Shown: positions 1 to 8,400 of the stretch, piece after piece
Layout: each line of letters starts with the position of its first letter
Position numbering within the stretch: the stretch's first letter is position 1
NCBI GenBank assembly: GCA_024102975.1
Contig: JAGFJD010000060.1
Coordinates: 33,860 to 97,859, forward strand
From: Phaeodactylibacter sp.
GTDB lineage: Bacteria > Bacteroidota > Bacteroidia > Chitinophagales > Saprospiraceae
Length of the DNA stretch: 64,000 bases
Direction of reading: 5' to 3'
Notes under the pieces: generated by a model
What the model saw: only the letters and a program-made list of their open reading frames with translations
The model's database searches: none
Told to the model about the DNA's origin: nothing
Made by a program: the position numbers and the translations under genes

Positions 1-155
1 AGCGACAAATCCATTTGCCGAACTAATTTACGAAAATTCAAACCAGGAATCAATTGGCGGCACGTTGGGAACCAATAACAGCTGACAGCTCCCAGCAGTG
101 AAATAACTGCTCTGGAACTTTGTTCCAAGGGTACTGGCTTTATATCCATCAGGAT

Positions 156-1445
156 TTACGCCACAGCTGCTCCCCGTGCCTTCACAATAAGCTTGTGCCG
201 CTCCGGCCCGGTAGACACCATCGTGATGGGTACCTCCAGTGCTTTTTCTACAGCCGTAAGGTATCTCCGGGCAGCCTCCGGCAGTTCCTCGTAGGCCGTG
301 ACGCCGTCCAGGGACTGCTGCCAGCCGGGGTGGGCTTCATAAGCCGGTTCTATAATCTGGTCGCAAATGTCGTAGGGCAGTTCCTGCGTCGTTTGGCCGT
401 CGATCCGGTAGGCGGTGGCCACTTCGATCTGTTCGAAAGCGTTCAGCACGTCCACCTTGGTGATGGCCAGTTGGGTGACGCCGTTGAGCATGATGGTGTA
501 CTGAAGCTGCGGCAGGTCGAGCCACCCGCAGCGGCGGGGCCGGCCGGTAGTGGCGCCGAACTCGCCCCCTTCGGCGCGCAGGCGCTCGCCAACGGCGTTA
601 TCCTGCTCGGTCGGGAAGGGGCCGGAGCCGACGCGGGTGCAATAAGCCTTACTGATACCGATCACCTCGCCGATCTGGCCCGGCGATACGCCCAGGCCGA
701 CGCAGACCCCGGCTGTGATGGTGTTGGAAGAGGTCACAAAGGGGTAGGTGCCGTAGTCGATGTCGAGCATGGAGCCTTGTGCGCCCTCGGCCAGGATGCG
801 CCTGCCCTCCCGCAGGGCATGGTTGATGTAGTATTCGCCGTCCACCTGCTGCAGTTGCCGGAGCACTTCCAGGCTCTCCATCCACTTTTGCTCTTCCGCT
901 TCCAGGGCAAAGGAGGTGGGCGGATAAATTTCCAGCAGGCTGAGGTGCTTTTCTTTCAGCGCCTGGTAGCGTTCTTTGAAATTGCCGCGCGAAATGTCGC
1001 CCACCCGCAGGCCGTTGCGGCCGGTCTTGTCCATGTAGGTAGGGCCGATGCCCTTGAGGGTAGAGCCGATCTTGGCCTTTCCCTTGGCGCTTTCCGAAGC
1101 TGCGTCCAGGTAGCGGTGGGTAGGTAGAATGAGGTGGGCCTTTTTGGCCAGCAGCAGGCGTTTTTTATAATCGACGCCTGCTTTTTCCAGTTCCCCGATC
1201 TCGGCGGCCAGGGTGATGGGATCAATGACTACCCCGTTGCCGACCAGGTTGATCAGCCCGGGCCGGAAGATTCCGGAAGGAACGGTGTGCAGCACGAATT
1301 TTTTCCCGTCGAACTTCAGGGTATGGCCGGCGTTGGGCCCGCCCTGAAACCGGGCCACCACATCGTAAGAAGTCGCCAGGTAATCGACGATCTTTCCTTT
1401 TCCTTCGTCTCCCCATTGCAGGCCGAGAATTACGTCTATTGCCAT
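156..1445 (-). CDS. purA: adenylosuccinate synthetase
   Basis: The enzyme makes adenylosuccinate from IMP, aspartate and GTP, the first committed step of AMP synthesis in the cytoplasm. The protein is 429 aa, the usual bacterial length. The N-terminus has the family P-loop-like motif QWGDEGKGK (residues 10-18, catalytic Asp13) followed by PNAGHT with the catalytic His. The middle carries GSTLKGIGPTYMDKTGRNGLR and LAEGAQGSMLDIDYGTYP type IMP-site segments, and the C-terminal part has TTGRPRRCGW and STGPERH. The start MAIDVILG is the only sensible one. It is the last gene of a minus-strand run spoT-fur-STAS-purA, with a 172-nt gap and a probable terminator between it and the STAS gene, so it is probably transcribed separately. 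Confidence 0.98.
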   Translation of the reverse strand: MAIDVILGLQWGDEGKGKIVDYLATSYDVVARFQGGPNAGHTLKFDGKKFVLHTVPSGIFRPGLINLVGNGVVIDPITLAAEIGELEKAGVDYKKRLLLAKKAHLILPTHRYLDAASESAKGKAKIGSTLKGIGPTYMDKTGRNGLRVGDISRGNFKERYQALKEKHLSLLEIYPPTSFALEAEEQKWMESLEVLRQLQQVDGEYYINHALREGRRILAEGAQGSMLDIDYGTYPFVTSSNTITAGVCVGLGVSPGQIGEVIGISKAYCTRVGSGPFPTEQDNAVGERLRAEGGEFGATTGRPRRCGWLDLPQLQYTIMLNGVTQLAITKVDVLNAFEQIEVATAYRIDGQTTQELPYDICDQIIEPAYEAHPGWQQSLDGVTAYEELPEAARRYLTAVEKALEVPITMVSTGPERHKLIVKARGAAVA

Positions 1446-1480
1446 TATCGTTTTGTTTTGTATCTGTATTCGTCCAAAAT

Positions 1481-1513
1481 AAAAAAACCCAACAGGTTAA
1501 GCCAGCCTGTCAG
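1481..1513 (-). terminator. probable Rho-independent terminator after the STAS gene
   Basis: Read on the minus strand, an 8-bp stem (CTGACAGG with CCTGTTGG, two G-T wobbles) is followed by a run of seven T. It lies about 100 nt after the STAS stop codon and just before purA, so it would separate the two transcripts. The moderate stem makes this a moderate call. Confidence 0.5.
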
Positions 1514-1617
1514 GCTTTTACTTTTTTAAAAAATGTATCTCTACCTGCCGGGGTTCAACTATGCCCGGGCTTGTGATAACCCGGCCGGCGGGTTGATCAT
1601 AATTTTTTTGCTGTTTT

Positions 1618-1968
1618 TCAATTCTGGCTAACCAGAGACGCTACAGCCTCGTCCACCGAATTGTTGACCTGGAAGATGGGCCGCAGTTTCGTCATCTCCA
1701 GCAGCTCCATCACCTTGGCGGAAACATTGGCCACGGCAACCTGCCCTCCTTTATCATTCGAACGGGTCTTCAACATGATGAGAAAGTTCAGCCCCACGCT
1801 GTTCATAAAGGCGATCTGTTTCAGGTCGACCACAAAATTAAAAAAACCTTCATCGATCTTGGACTGGACCGCCTGAAGGATTTCTTTGTTGGCAAACTCA
1901 TTGAGCAGGTTCCTCACTTCGAGCACCTGCACATTGTCTTGCTTTTTGATGTTGTAATTAGGGTTCAT
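1618..1968 (-). CDS. STAS-domain anti-sigma factor antagonist
   Basis: A 116-aa single-domain STAS protein of the SpoIIAA/RsbV type. It has the alternating strand/helix pattern of the fold and the family loop QIAFMNSVGLNFLIML, where Ser57 (MNSVG) is the position phosphorylated by an anti-sigma kinase in relatives. Such proteins bind and sequester an anti-sigma factor when unphosphorylated. No RsbW-like kinase or alternative sigma factor is next to it, so its partner cannot be named. It lies 43 nt after the Fur-family gene on the same strand and may be cotranscribed with it. Confidence 0.85.
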   Translation of the reverse strand: MNPNYNIKKQDNVQVLEVRNLLNEFANKEILQAVQSKIDEGFFNFVVDLKQIAFMNSVGLNFLIMLKTRSNDKGGQVAVANVSAKVMELLEMTKLRPIFQVNNSVDEAVASLVSQN

Positions 1969-2011
1969 GGGATAGCAGATTGGGTATTATTCTCAAGTGT
2001 CGGGCAAAAAC

Positions 2012-2518
2012 TCATCTTTCCTCGCTGGCGACGTTCGCCTCCGTTTTTTGTTTTGCCGTGCGCGGGCAGGCGCCGTCACATTGCCCGTACAGGTTGAGCG
2101 AGTGGTGCGTGACCCTGAACTTCAGCAGCTCGCCCATCATGTTTTTGATCTGCTGAATACGCGGGTCGCAGAACTCCAGCACCTTACCACAATCAACGCA
2201 GATCAGATGGTCGTGTTGTTTGTATCCGTAGGATTTTTCATACTGAGCCAGGTTCTTCCCGAACTGGTGTTTTTTCACCAGGTCGCAGTTCACCAGTAGC
2301 TCCAGGGTGTTGTATACGGTTGCCCGGCTCACCCGGTAATTCTGGTTCTTCATGTGGATGTACAGCGCCTCCGCGTCAAAGTGGTCCGTGCGCTTATATA
2401 TCTCTTCCAGAATGGCGAAGCGCTCCGGCGTTTTCCGGAAACTGTTCTGCTCCAGATGAGAAGCAAAGATATTCTTGACCTCCTTTATGATTTCCTCTTG
2501 TGTTCTTCCCGCAGACAT
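2012..2518 (-). CDS. Fur-family transcriptional regulator
   Basis: A metal-dependent DNA-binding repressor of the Fur/PerR/Zur family, 168 aa from ATG 2518. A longer frame opens at 2548, but the residues before [10 protein letters not shown] do not look like the family. The winged-helix region includes RFAILEEIY and [15 protein letters not shown]. The dimerisation domain has [19 protein letters not shown], with the CxxC metal-site pair, and a C-terminal CDGACP. Whether it senses iron, zinc or peroxide cannot be read from the sequence. A near-consensus -7 box (TAACTTTA on the minus strand, about 2533-2545) lies just upstream. It sits between spoT and the STAS gene. Confidence 0.93.
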   Translation of the reverse strand: MSAGRTQEEIIKEVKNIFASHLEQNSFRKTPERFAILEEIYKRTDHFDAEALYIHMKNQNYRVSRATVYNTLELLVNCDLVKKHQFGKNLAQYEKSYGYKQHDHLICVDCGKVLEFCDPRIQQIKNMMGELLKFRVTHHSLNLYGQCDGACPRTAKQKTEANVASEER

Positions 2519-2562
2519 ATCCTCGTGCTTAAATGGTAAAGTTAACAAACCATGCCGAAAAA

Positions 2563-2634
2563 AGGAATGATTGACGGAAGGAATGAGGGAATGAATAGGG
2601 CTGCCTCCTCATTCCATCATTCCTTCATTCCATC
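2563..2634. repeat. GGAATGA inverted repeat between spoT and fur
   Basis: Several GGAATGA units on the plus strand (2565-2595) face TCATTCC units (2608-2631), so the region can fold into a long imperfect hairpin. It begins right after the spoT stop codon on the minus strand. The same unit forms the stem at 11273-11321, so this is probably an interspersed palindromic element acting as a 3' end. Confidence 0.55.
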
Positions 2635-2636
2635 AT

Positions 2637-4871
2637 TTACTCAATCCTGGTAACAGTCGAAACGCTGTCCAGGTTTTTGAGGGCCCGGATCGCCATGTTG
2701 AGCTGGTCCGTATTTTGAACCAGGAGGCTCATCCTGCCTTCGAAGTAGCCTTCATGCCCGGCGATGTTGAACGAGCGGATATTGAGGCCCAGCATGGTGG
2801 AGATTTTATTGGTCAGCCGTTCGATGATGCCCGGGCCATCGTCGATACCGGTGATCCGCAGGTCGGCTACGAAAGTAGTGTCGGTCGTGGAAATCCATTC
2901 GGCCTTCATTACCCGGTAGCCGTAGTTGGCCATCAGGTTGGTGGCGTTGGGGCAGTTGGCGCGATGGATTTTCAGGCCGGCGTTGGCCGTCAGGTAGGCG
3001 AAGATGTCGTCGCCCTGCACCGGGTTGCAGCAGCTGGCAAAGGTGTAATTGAACCGTTCGGCCGGCTCGCCGTTGATGAGCAGCCGCGGCTTGCCGGTAA
3101 ATTTGGGCTTGCGCTGTTTTCGGGGTTTCGGCTCCGGGACCGGCTGCACCACTACGGGTTCTTCAACTTCCACCAGATACCGGCTGCCGTCCTTGCCCAA
3201 CTCCACTTTGTAGGATTTGAATATTTCGGGAATGGTCACCTCCCCGGTGGCAATGGCGTAGTACAGGTCGGCATGCGACTCCATATCGTAGTTTTTGACC
3301 AGCAGGTCTACGCTTTTGTCAAAATCTACTTTCATGCCGTTGAGCTTGCGCTCCAGAGCTTCCTTCCAGATTTCTCCCTTGCGGCGGCGCTCGTCTTTCA
3401 TGGCGGAGCGGATTTTGGACCGCGCCTTGCCGGTGACGACCATCTTCAGCCAGTCTTCGCTGGGCTTCTGGTTCTTGTTGGTGATGATGTACACCTGGTC
3501 GCCATTGCGCAGCTTGTAGCCCATGGGGACCATCTTGTTGTTCACCTTTATGGCCGAGCAGTGGTACCCCACGTCGGAGTGGATGCCGAATGCAAAGTCC
3601 AGGGCGGTGGCTCCTTTGGGCAGAATCCGCATGTCCCCCTGGGGGGTATATACGAAAACTTCTTCGTTAAACAGGTTATTGGCCCGGAAGTCGCCCAGAA
3701 ATTCCACCGCATCGCTGTTGGGGTTTTCCAGGATCTCGCGGACACTGTCCAGCCAGCGCTCATAAACATCGGGATGGCGGGAAACGCCCTTGTACTTCCA
3801 GTGCGCCGCATACCCGCGCTCGGCGATCTCGTCCATGCGGGTGGAGCGGATTTGCACCTCTACATAGCGGCCTTTAGGGCCGATAACGGTCGTATGGAGC
3901 GATTCGTAACCATTGGATTTCGGGGTGGTTACCCAGTCCTTGAGGCGTTCCGGGATGGGCGTGTGCACATCCGTCACGATCGAGTAGGCCTGCCAGCAAA
4001 CCAGCTTTTCCTTATCCACCGGAACATCCAGGATGATGCGCACAGCGAAGAGGTCGTAGACCTCGTCGAAGGGCACCTTTTTGTTCTTGATCTTGTTCCA
4101 GATGGAATAGATGGACTTGGGCCTGCCGGTGATGTGGTAGGGCGCTCCGATCTCGTCGAGCCGCCCCTTTAGCGGGCTGATGAACTCATTGATATAAGCT
4201 TCCCGCGAACGCTTCGTCTCCGCCAGGTTCCGGGCTATTTCGTGGTAGTTTTCCGGGTCTGTGATCTTCATACAAAGATCGAGGTACTCGGTCTTGATCT
4301 TGTGCAGGCCGAGGCGATGCGCCAGGGGAGCATACACATAGCTGGTCTCGGCGGCTATCTTGAGCTGCTTGTGGCGGGGCATGGCACCCAGCGTGCGCAT
4401 GTTGTGGAGGCGGTCGGCCATTTTGATCAGCACGACGCGGACATCCTCCACCAGCGTGCTGAGGACTTTGCGGAAATTCTCCGCCTGCGGGCTTTCGGCA
4501 TTGTACGCGCTATCCAGTTTGGTCAGCCCGTCCACAATCTTGGAAATGCGGCTGCCGAACTTCTTCCTGATATCTTCCAGCGACACGTCTGTATCTTCTA
4601 CCACATCGTGCAGCAAGGCGCAGATGACGGCAGTGGGCCCCAGCCCGATCTCGTCCGCACAAATCTTCGCCACCGCGATGGGATGCAGGATGTAAGGCTC
4701 GCCGGACTTCCGGCGCTGCTCGCTGTGCGCTTGTACCGCCAGTTCATAAGCCTGCCGTATATTGATCCGGTCTTCTTCCGTCATCTCCGATTTGATCGAA
4801 CGCAACAGGTCCCGGTAGGCATTCTGTATCAGCCTTTTTTCTTCTTCGTTTACTGTTAATACCTCAGCCAT
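2637..4871 (-). CDS. spoT: bifunctional (p)ppGpp synthetase/hydrolase, Rel/SpoT
   Basis: A long RelA/SpoT homologue of 744 aa that makes and degrades the alarmone (p)ppGpp. Domains in order: HD hydrolase (about 40-200) with intact ILHPIAVA, LLHDVVEDT (His88-Asp89) and KMADRLHNMRT; synthetase (about 245-365) with GRPKSIYSIWNKI and PKSNGYESLHT; TGS (about 400-465, VYTPQGDMRILPKGATALDF); a linker with a basic stretch; a zinc-finger/helical segment (ASCCNPVQGDD); and a C-terminal ACT domain (about 670-744). The intact HD residues indicate that hydrolase is active, and the synthetase motifs also look intact. It is the first gene of the minus-strand run and has a promoter-like box at 4999-5006. Confidence 0.97.
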   Translation of the reverse strand: MAEVLTVNEEEKRLIQNAYRDLLRSIKSEMTEEDRINIRQAYELAVQAHSEQRRKSGEPYILHPIAVAKICADEIGLGPTAVICALLHDVVEDTDVSLEDIRKKFGSRISKIVDGLTKLDSAYNAESPQAENFRKVLSTLVEDVRVVLIKMADRLHNMRTLGAMPRHKQLKIAAETSYVYAPLAHRLGLHKIKTEYLDLCMKITDPENYHEIARNLAETKRSREAYINEFISPLKGRLDEIGAPYHITGRPKSIYSIWNKIKNKKVPFDEVYDLFAVRIILDVPVDKEKLVCWQAYSIVTDVHTPIPERLKDWVTTPKSNGYESLHTTVIGPKGRYVEVQIRSTRMDEIAERGYAAHWKYKGVSRHPDVYERWLDSVREILENPNSDAVEFLGDFRANNLFNEEVFVYTPQGDMRILPKGATALDFAFGIHSDVGYHCSAIKVNNKMVPMGYKLRNGDQVYIITNKNQKPSEDWLKMVVTGKARSKIRSAMKDERRRKGEIWKEALERKLNGMKVDFDKSVDLLVKNYDMESHADLYYAIATGEVTIPEIFKSYKVELGKDGSRYLVEVEEPVVVQPVPEPKPRKQRKPKFTGKPRLLINGEPAERFNYTFASCCNPVQGDDIFAYLTANAGLKIHRANCPNATNLMANYGYRVMKAEWISTTDTTFVADLRITGIDDGPGIIERLTNKISTMLGLNIRSFNIAGHEGYFEGRMSLLVQNTDQLNMAIRALKNLDSVSTVTRIE

Positions 4872-4998
4872 GATAATAATTCCTACTGTTGAGAAAGCAA
4901 CCCGTTCCCCAGGTCATTCCTCCTTATTTTACGGTAATTGTGTAAATATGTTTAAGCTACAGGTTATCAATAAATTAACCTTAACATTTGGGACTATA

Positions 4999-5025
4999 CA
5001 AATCTAACAAAAAAGAAAGGCGCAA
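4999..5025 (-). promoter_or_regulatory. candidate promoter of spoT
   Basis: On the minus strand, TAGATTTG (4999-5006) matches the Bacteroidota -7 box TAnnTTTG. A TTG (complement of CAA at 5023-5025) lies 16 nt upstream, slightly short for the -33 element. This would give a 5' leader of roughly 120 nt on spoT. Confidence 0.45.
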
Positions 5026-5410
5026 CGTTAACCGACATCTCCTTTTTTGTTCGCCGGCAAACATTCTTTGCCAGAACGGTTGTTTCGGCAAACGGCAGGC
5101 TTTTTCTGCCGGACAGGCACTTTATTGGGATAATGATCTTCGCAGCGGCGGCAATTTGTTGGGAAAGGCGCCAAATTGTTCTCTTGCGGCCGGCAAATCA
5201 AGGGCATTCCGGATGAATTTGGGCATTTATGCCCATCGGCAGCAGGTTCGGTGCATTTGTGGGCAGGTTTCCCCCTTCCCCGGGCGGACGAAGGCTGCCA
5301 CGCCAGCTGAAGCCGGGACATCCAAGGATGTGGGATAAGCTCCTGCACCAAACCTATTGCAATCAAATATATTTATAACGCCGGACATGCCGCCGGCGCT
5401 GCCTCTGCAT
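5026..5410. other. intergenic region between spoT and the 1815-aa secreted protein
   Basis: I find no credible gene here; the open frames have no family features. It holds two short perfect hairpins: GGGCATTTATGCCC around 5219-5232 and ACATCCAAGGATGT around 5318-5332. The second lies about 80 nt after the end of the minus-strand gene and could be its 3' end, but no T run follows it. Confidence 0.4.
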
Positions 5411-8400
5411 TTACCGGCCGCCAAACATCATCTTCCTCACCCAGGATTGTTGCCCCAACTGCAGCCGGTAGAGGTACACGCCCGGCCCGGGCAACTCGTC
5501 CGCCTGTACTTCCAGTTCGTGAAGCCCCTCCGGATAGAAGGCCTCCACGGCCTTTACCCGGGTGCCGTCAAGGCGGAACAGTTCCAGCCGGCCCCGGCCG
5601 GCTTCGGCAGTCTCAAAGCGGATGGTAGTCGTGGTGCGAAATGGGTTGGGGAAGTTTTGCAGGAGCGCGCCGACAGGTTGCTCCGGTGCCCATTCCAGCG
5701 ACAGGCCCTGCTTCTGGTTGTTCTCATCGTAAGCTTCGGCGGCAAGCAGGCCGTCGTCCAGCCCGATGGCTTCTGACAAACGGCAGCCCTTCCGTGCCCG
5801 CAGGTGGATGGCCATCAAAGGGGCATAACCATGGATGGGAGCGCTCGTATTCCAGCTCATGAGCAGCCGGCCCTCCTCCAGGTATTTCCGGTTGAGGAAG
5901 GGGTCGCCGATGGCTTCGCCGGCTACCTGCTCCACCTCGAGAACTCCGGTATCGAACCACAGCGCAGCCTGCATCCCCAGGATGCCAGCCATATCCGCCC
6001 GCAGCGTAAGCACATGGGACTCTCCGGCCTGCAGATGGGCATCTGTCCCTTCCAGGCCGAGAAAAACGCCGTGGCGGCGCCCTTCTGCCCGCTGCTGCCC
6101 GTTGGCGCGGGCGCTCAGGTCGACATCGCCCACCTTGATGGCGACAAAGTCCTCGCTCAGGCGTTGCCCGTTGAGGTTGTTGATGCTGATCGCTTCCGGG
6201 AAAGGCACCGACCAGGGATTGCCGGGAACAGGAAAGGCATAGCCCCGGGGAACAAACCGCCAGCTGGTATTATCGGGAAATTCCAGAATGATGCTGAGGA
6301 TGACCTGCCGCAACTGTATAATGTCGATGGTGCTGACTGAACCTGATCCGTTGACGTCGGCGGCGATGATCTTGTAGGGCGAATCCAGGGGCCGGGTACC
6401 CAGAATGTGCTGGCTGATGAGCACGATGTCGAAGGTGGACAACCCGTTCTGGTCATCGCCGTCCCGGAAGGGCGTGATCGTATAGTCGTAGTCGGGTTCC
6501 ACGTCGGGAAATACGTACAACCCGTCATCGGCAGTGAGGAAGTTGCCGACACCGTCGCCGCTCAGTGCGACGTCCACCTCCGCTACCGGCTCATCATCCT
6601 CCCGCTCCACCAGGCCTGCGATCATAGCCTGGGTAGACATGCAGTGGCCGCCGTTGTCCTGGACGAGAATGAACGTCTCGCAATAATCGTTGTTCGGGCC
6701 GCGGATGTCGATATCATCAGGCAGGACGGCATACGGGTTGCTGGCAGCATCCCAGGCATGAATCTCGACGATGAGGATACCAAGGTCATCACAGGTAAGC
6801 ACCAGCCCGTTCTTGTCCGGGCCAGGCATCTCGCCCGAACGGTTGATGGAATATTTCACCGGTTCGGAACAGTCATAGGTGGGGCTGGAAATAAAGTCCG
6901 TGGCGAAGATTGTCCGGACGGCCAGGTCGATATCCCCGTCCCCGTCCGCATCCGTATCAGGCGGGGCGGGCATCAGGCTGGTCACCAGGCCGTTGATACA
7001 GGCCGGCGAGGGTGCCTTGCAGTCCACCACTTCGAAGGGCAGGGTGGCTGCCGAGGCGTTGCCGCAACCATCCCGGACGATGACCTCAAAGGCATGGGTT
7101 CCGATGGGGTATTCTCCGTTGATCTTCCATTTGGGGTATACCCCGAAAATACTCGTGACCATGGAATCCGGATCCCCATCGGCGTCTTCGTCATAATAGA
7201 TTTCGAATTCCAGGTCGTTGGGGGTGCAGAAGTCGGAGATGGTGAACAAATATTCCACCTCCGCCAGGCAATCATCGCTTATGGCGCAGAAAGGCAAGGG
7301 GACGACGAAGAGAATCTGGGGCGCGATGGTGTCGTAGGCTTTCAGCGTCTGGGAATACTGCCAGTAGCCGTTGGAGAATTCCGTTCGCCAGTATCCCTCC
7401 GGATTGGCCGGCGGGCAATTGCCGCCCCGCTCGCCGGCCTGGGGGTTGGCGTTCCCCTCGTCGTTGTCGCGGTCGATGTAGGTCCGATCCGGGCGGCGCA
7501 ACACCCACACGGCTTCGTCGCCGGGCGATCCGTCGCAGTCTTCATCCCGGCCGATGACGACAGGGCTGCTCTCCCCGTCGTATTCGCACCAGTTGATCAC
7601 GCGGTAGGTGCGGAAAAGCTTGTAGCATTCGTCGCCCGAAGCGGAGAGGACGGCGTCTTCCACGCTGACGGCCAGAAGGTCGCAGCCGGTTTCGCTGACC
7701 TCTATGGTATCCAGCGGGTTGGGGTAACCACAGTTGGCCTCCCCATCCGCCGGGAATCTTATCTCGTAGTTGTGCCGTTCCTCCAGCGTGACAACCTGCT
7801 GGCAGCTGGTATTGGAAACGTTGCCGTAAATATCCACTGCCTGAAACCGGCGGACGAACGTGCCGAAACCGCAGTCGTCCAGGTTGCTGGCCGGCGGCAG
7901 CTCGTTCCAGGTGGCTTCGCAGTTGTCGGTAACGGCAGGCACGCCGAACAGGTTTTGCAACTGCTCCGTATCTGCCAGGTCAAACCCGGCAGGCACCGCG
8001 TCACAGGGCATGGAAACCGCAGCCGGGGGGGTACAGCGCGGCCGCGTTTTGTCTTCTATCAGGGCGTCCATCCAGCAGAAGTCTTCATTTCCGGCTTCAT
8101 CCACCACCCGCAGTTCCACCCGGACAGTACTGTTCACCTCACAACAGGAAAAATCGACGTATTCGCTCCAGGGCGTGAAGAATGGCGCCACAGGGTTGCA
8201 ATCGGCCTCCTGCCGCACTTCCCTCCGTATCAAAAAGCTGTCGATACCACAGTTGTCATAGCTCCCTTCTTCAAAACTGGTGGCAAAAAGGCGGGCCACG
8301 CCGTTGGGGCCGATGGAAATGTTTAACGTATCATCGCAGGCGGCGGCAGGGTTGACCCGGTCTTCCACGCAGAAGCTGCATTCCCGGACGGTTTCGTTCC

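Noticed and set aside
4988..5338. 116-aa plus-strand frame in the spoT upstream gap
   Set aside because: No motif, and it overlaps the spoT promoter and intergenic hairpins.
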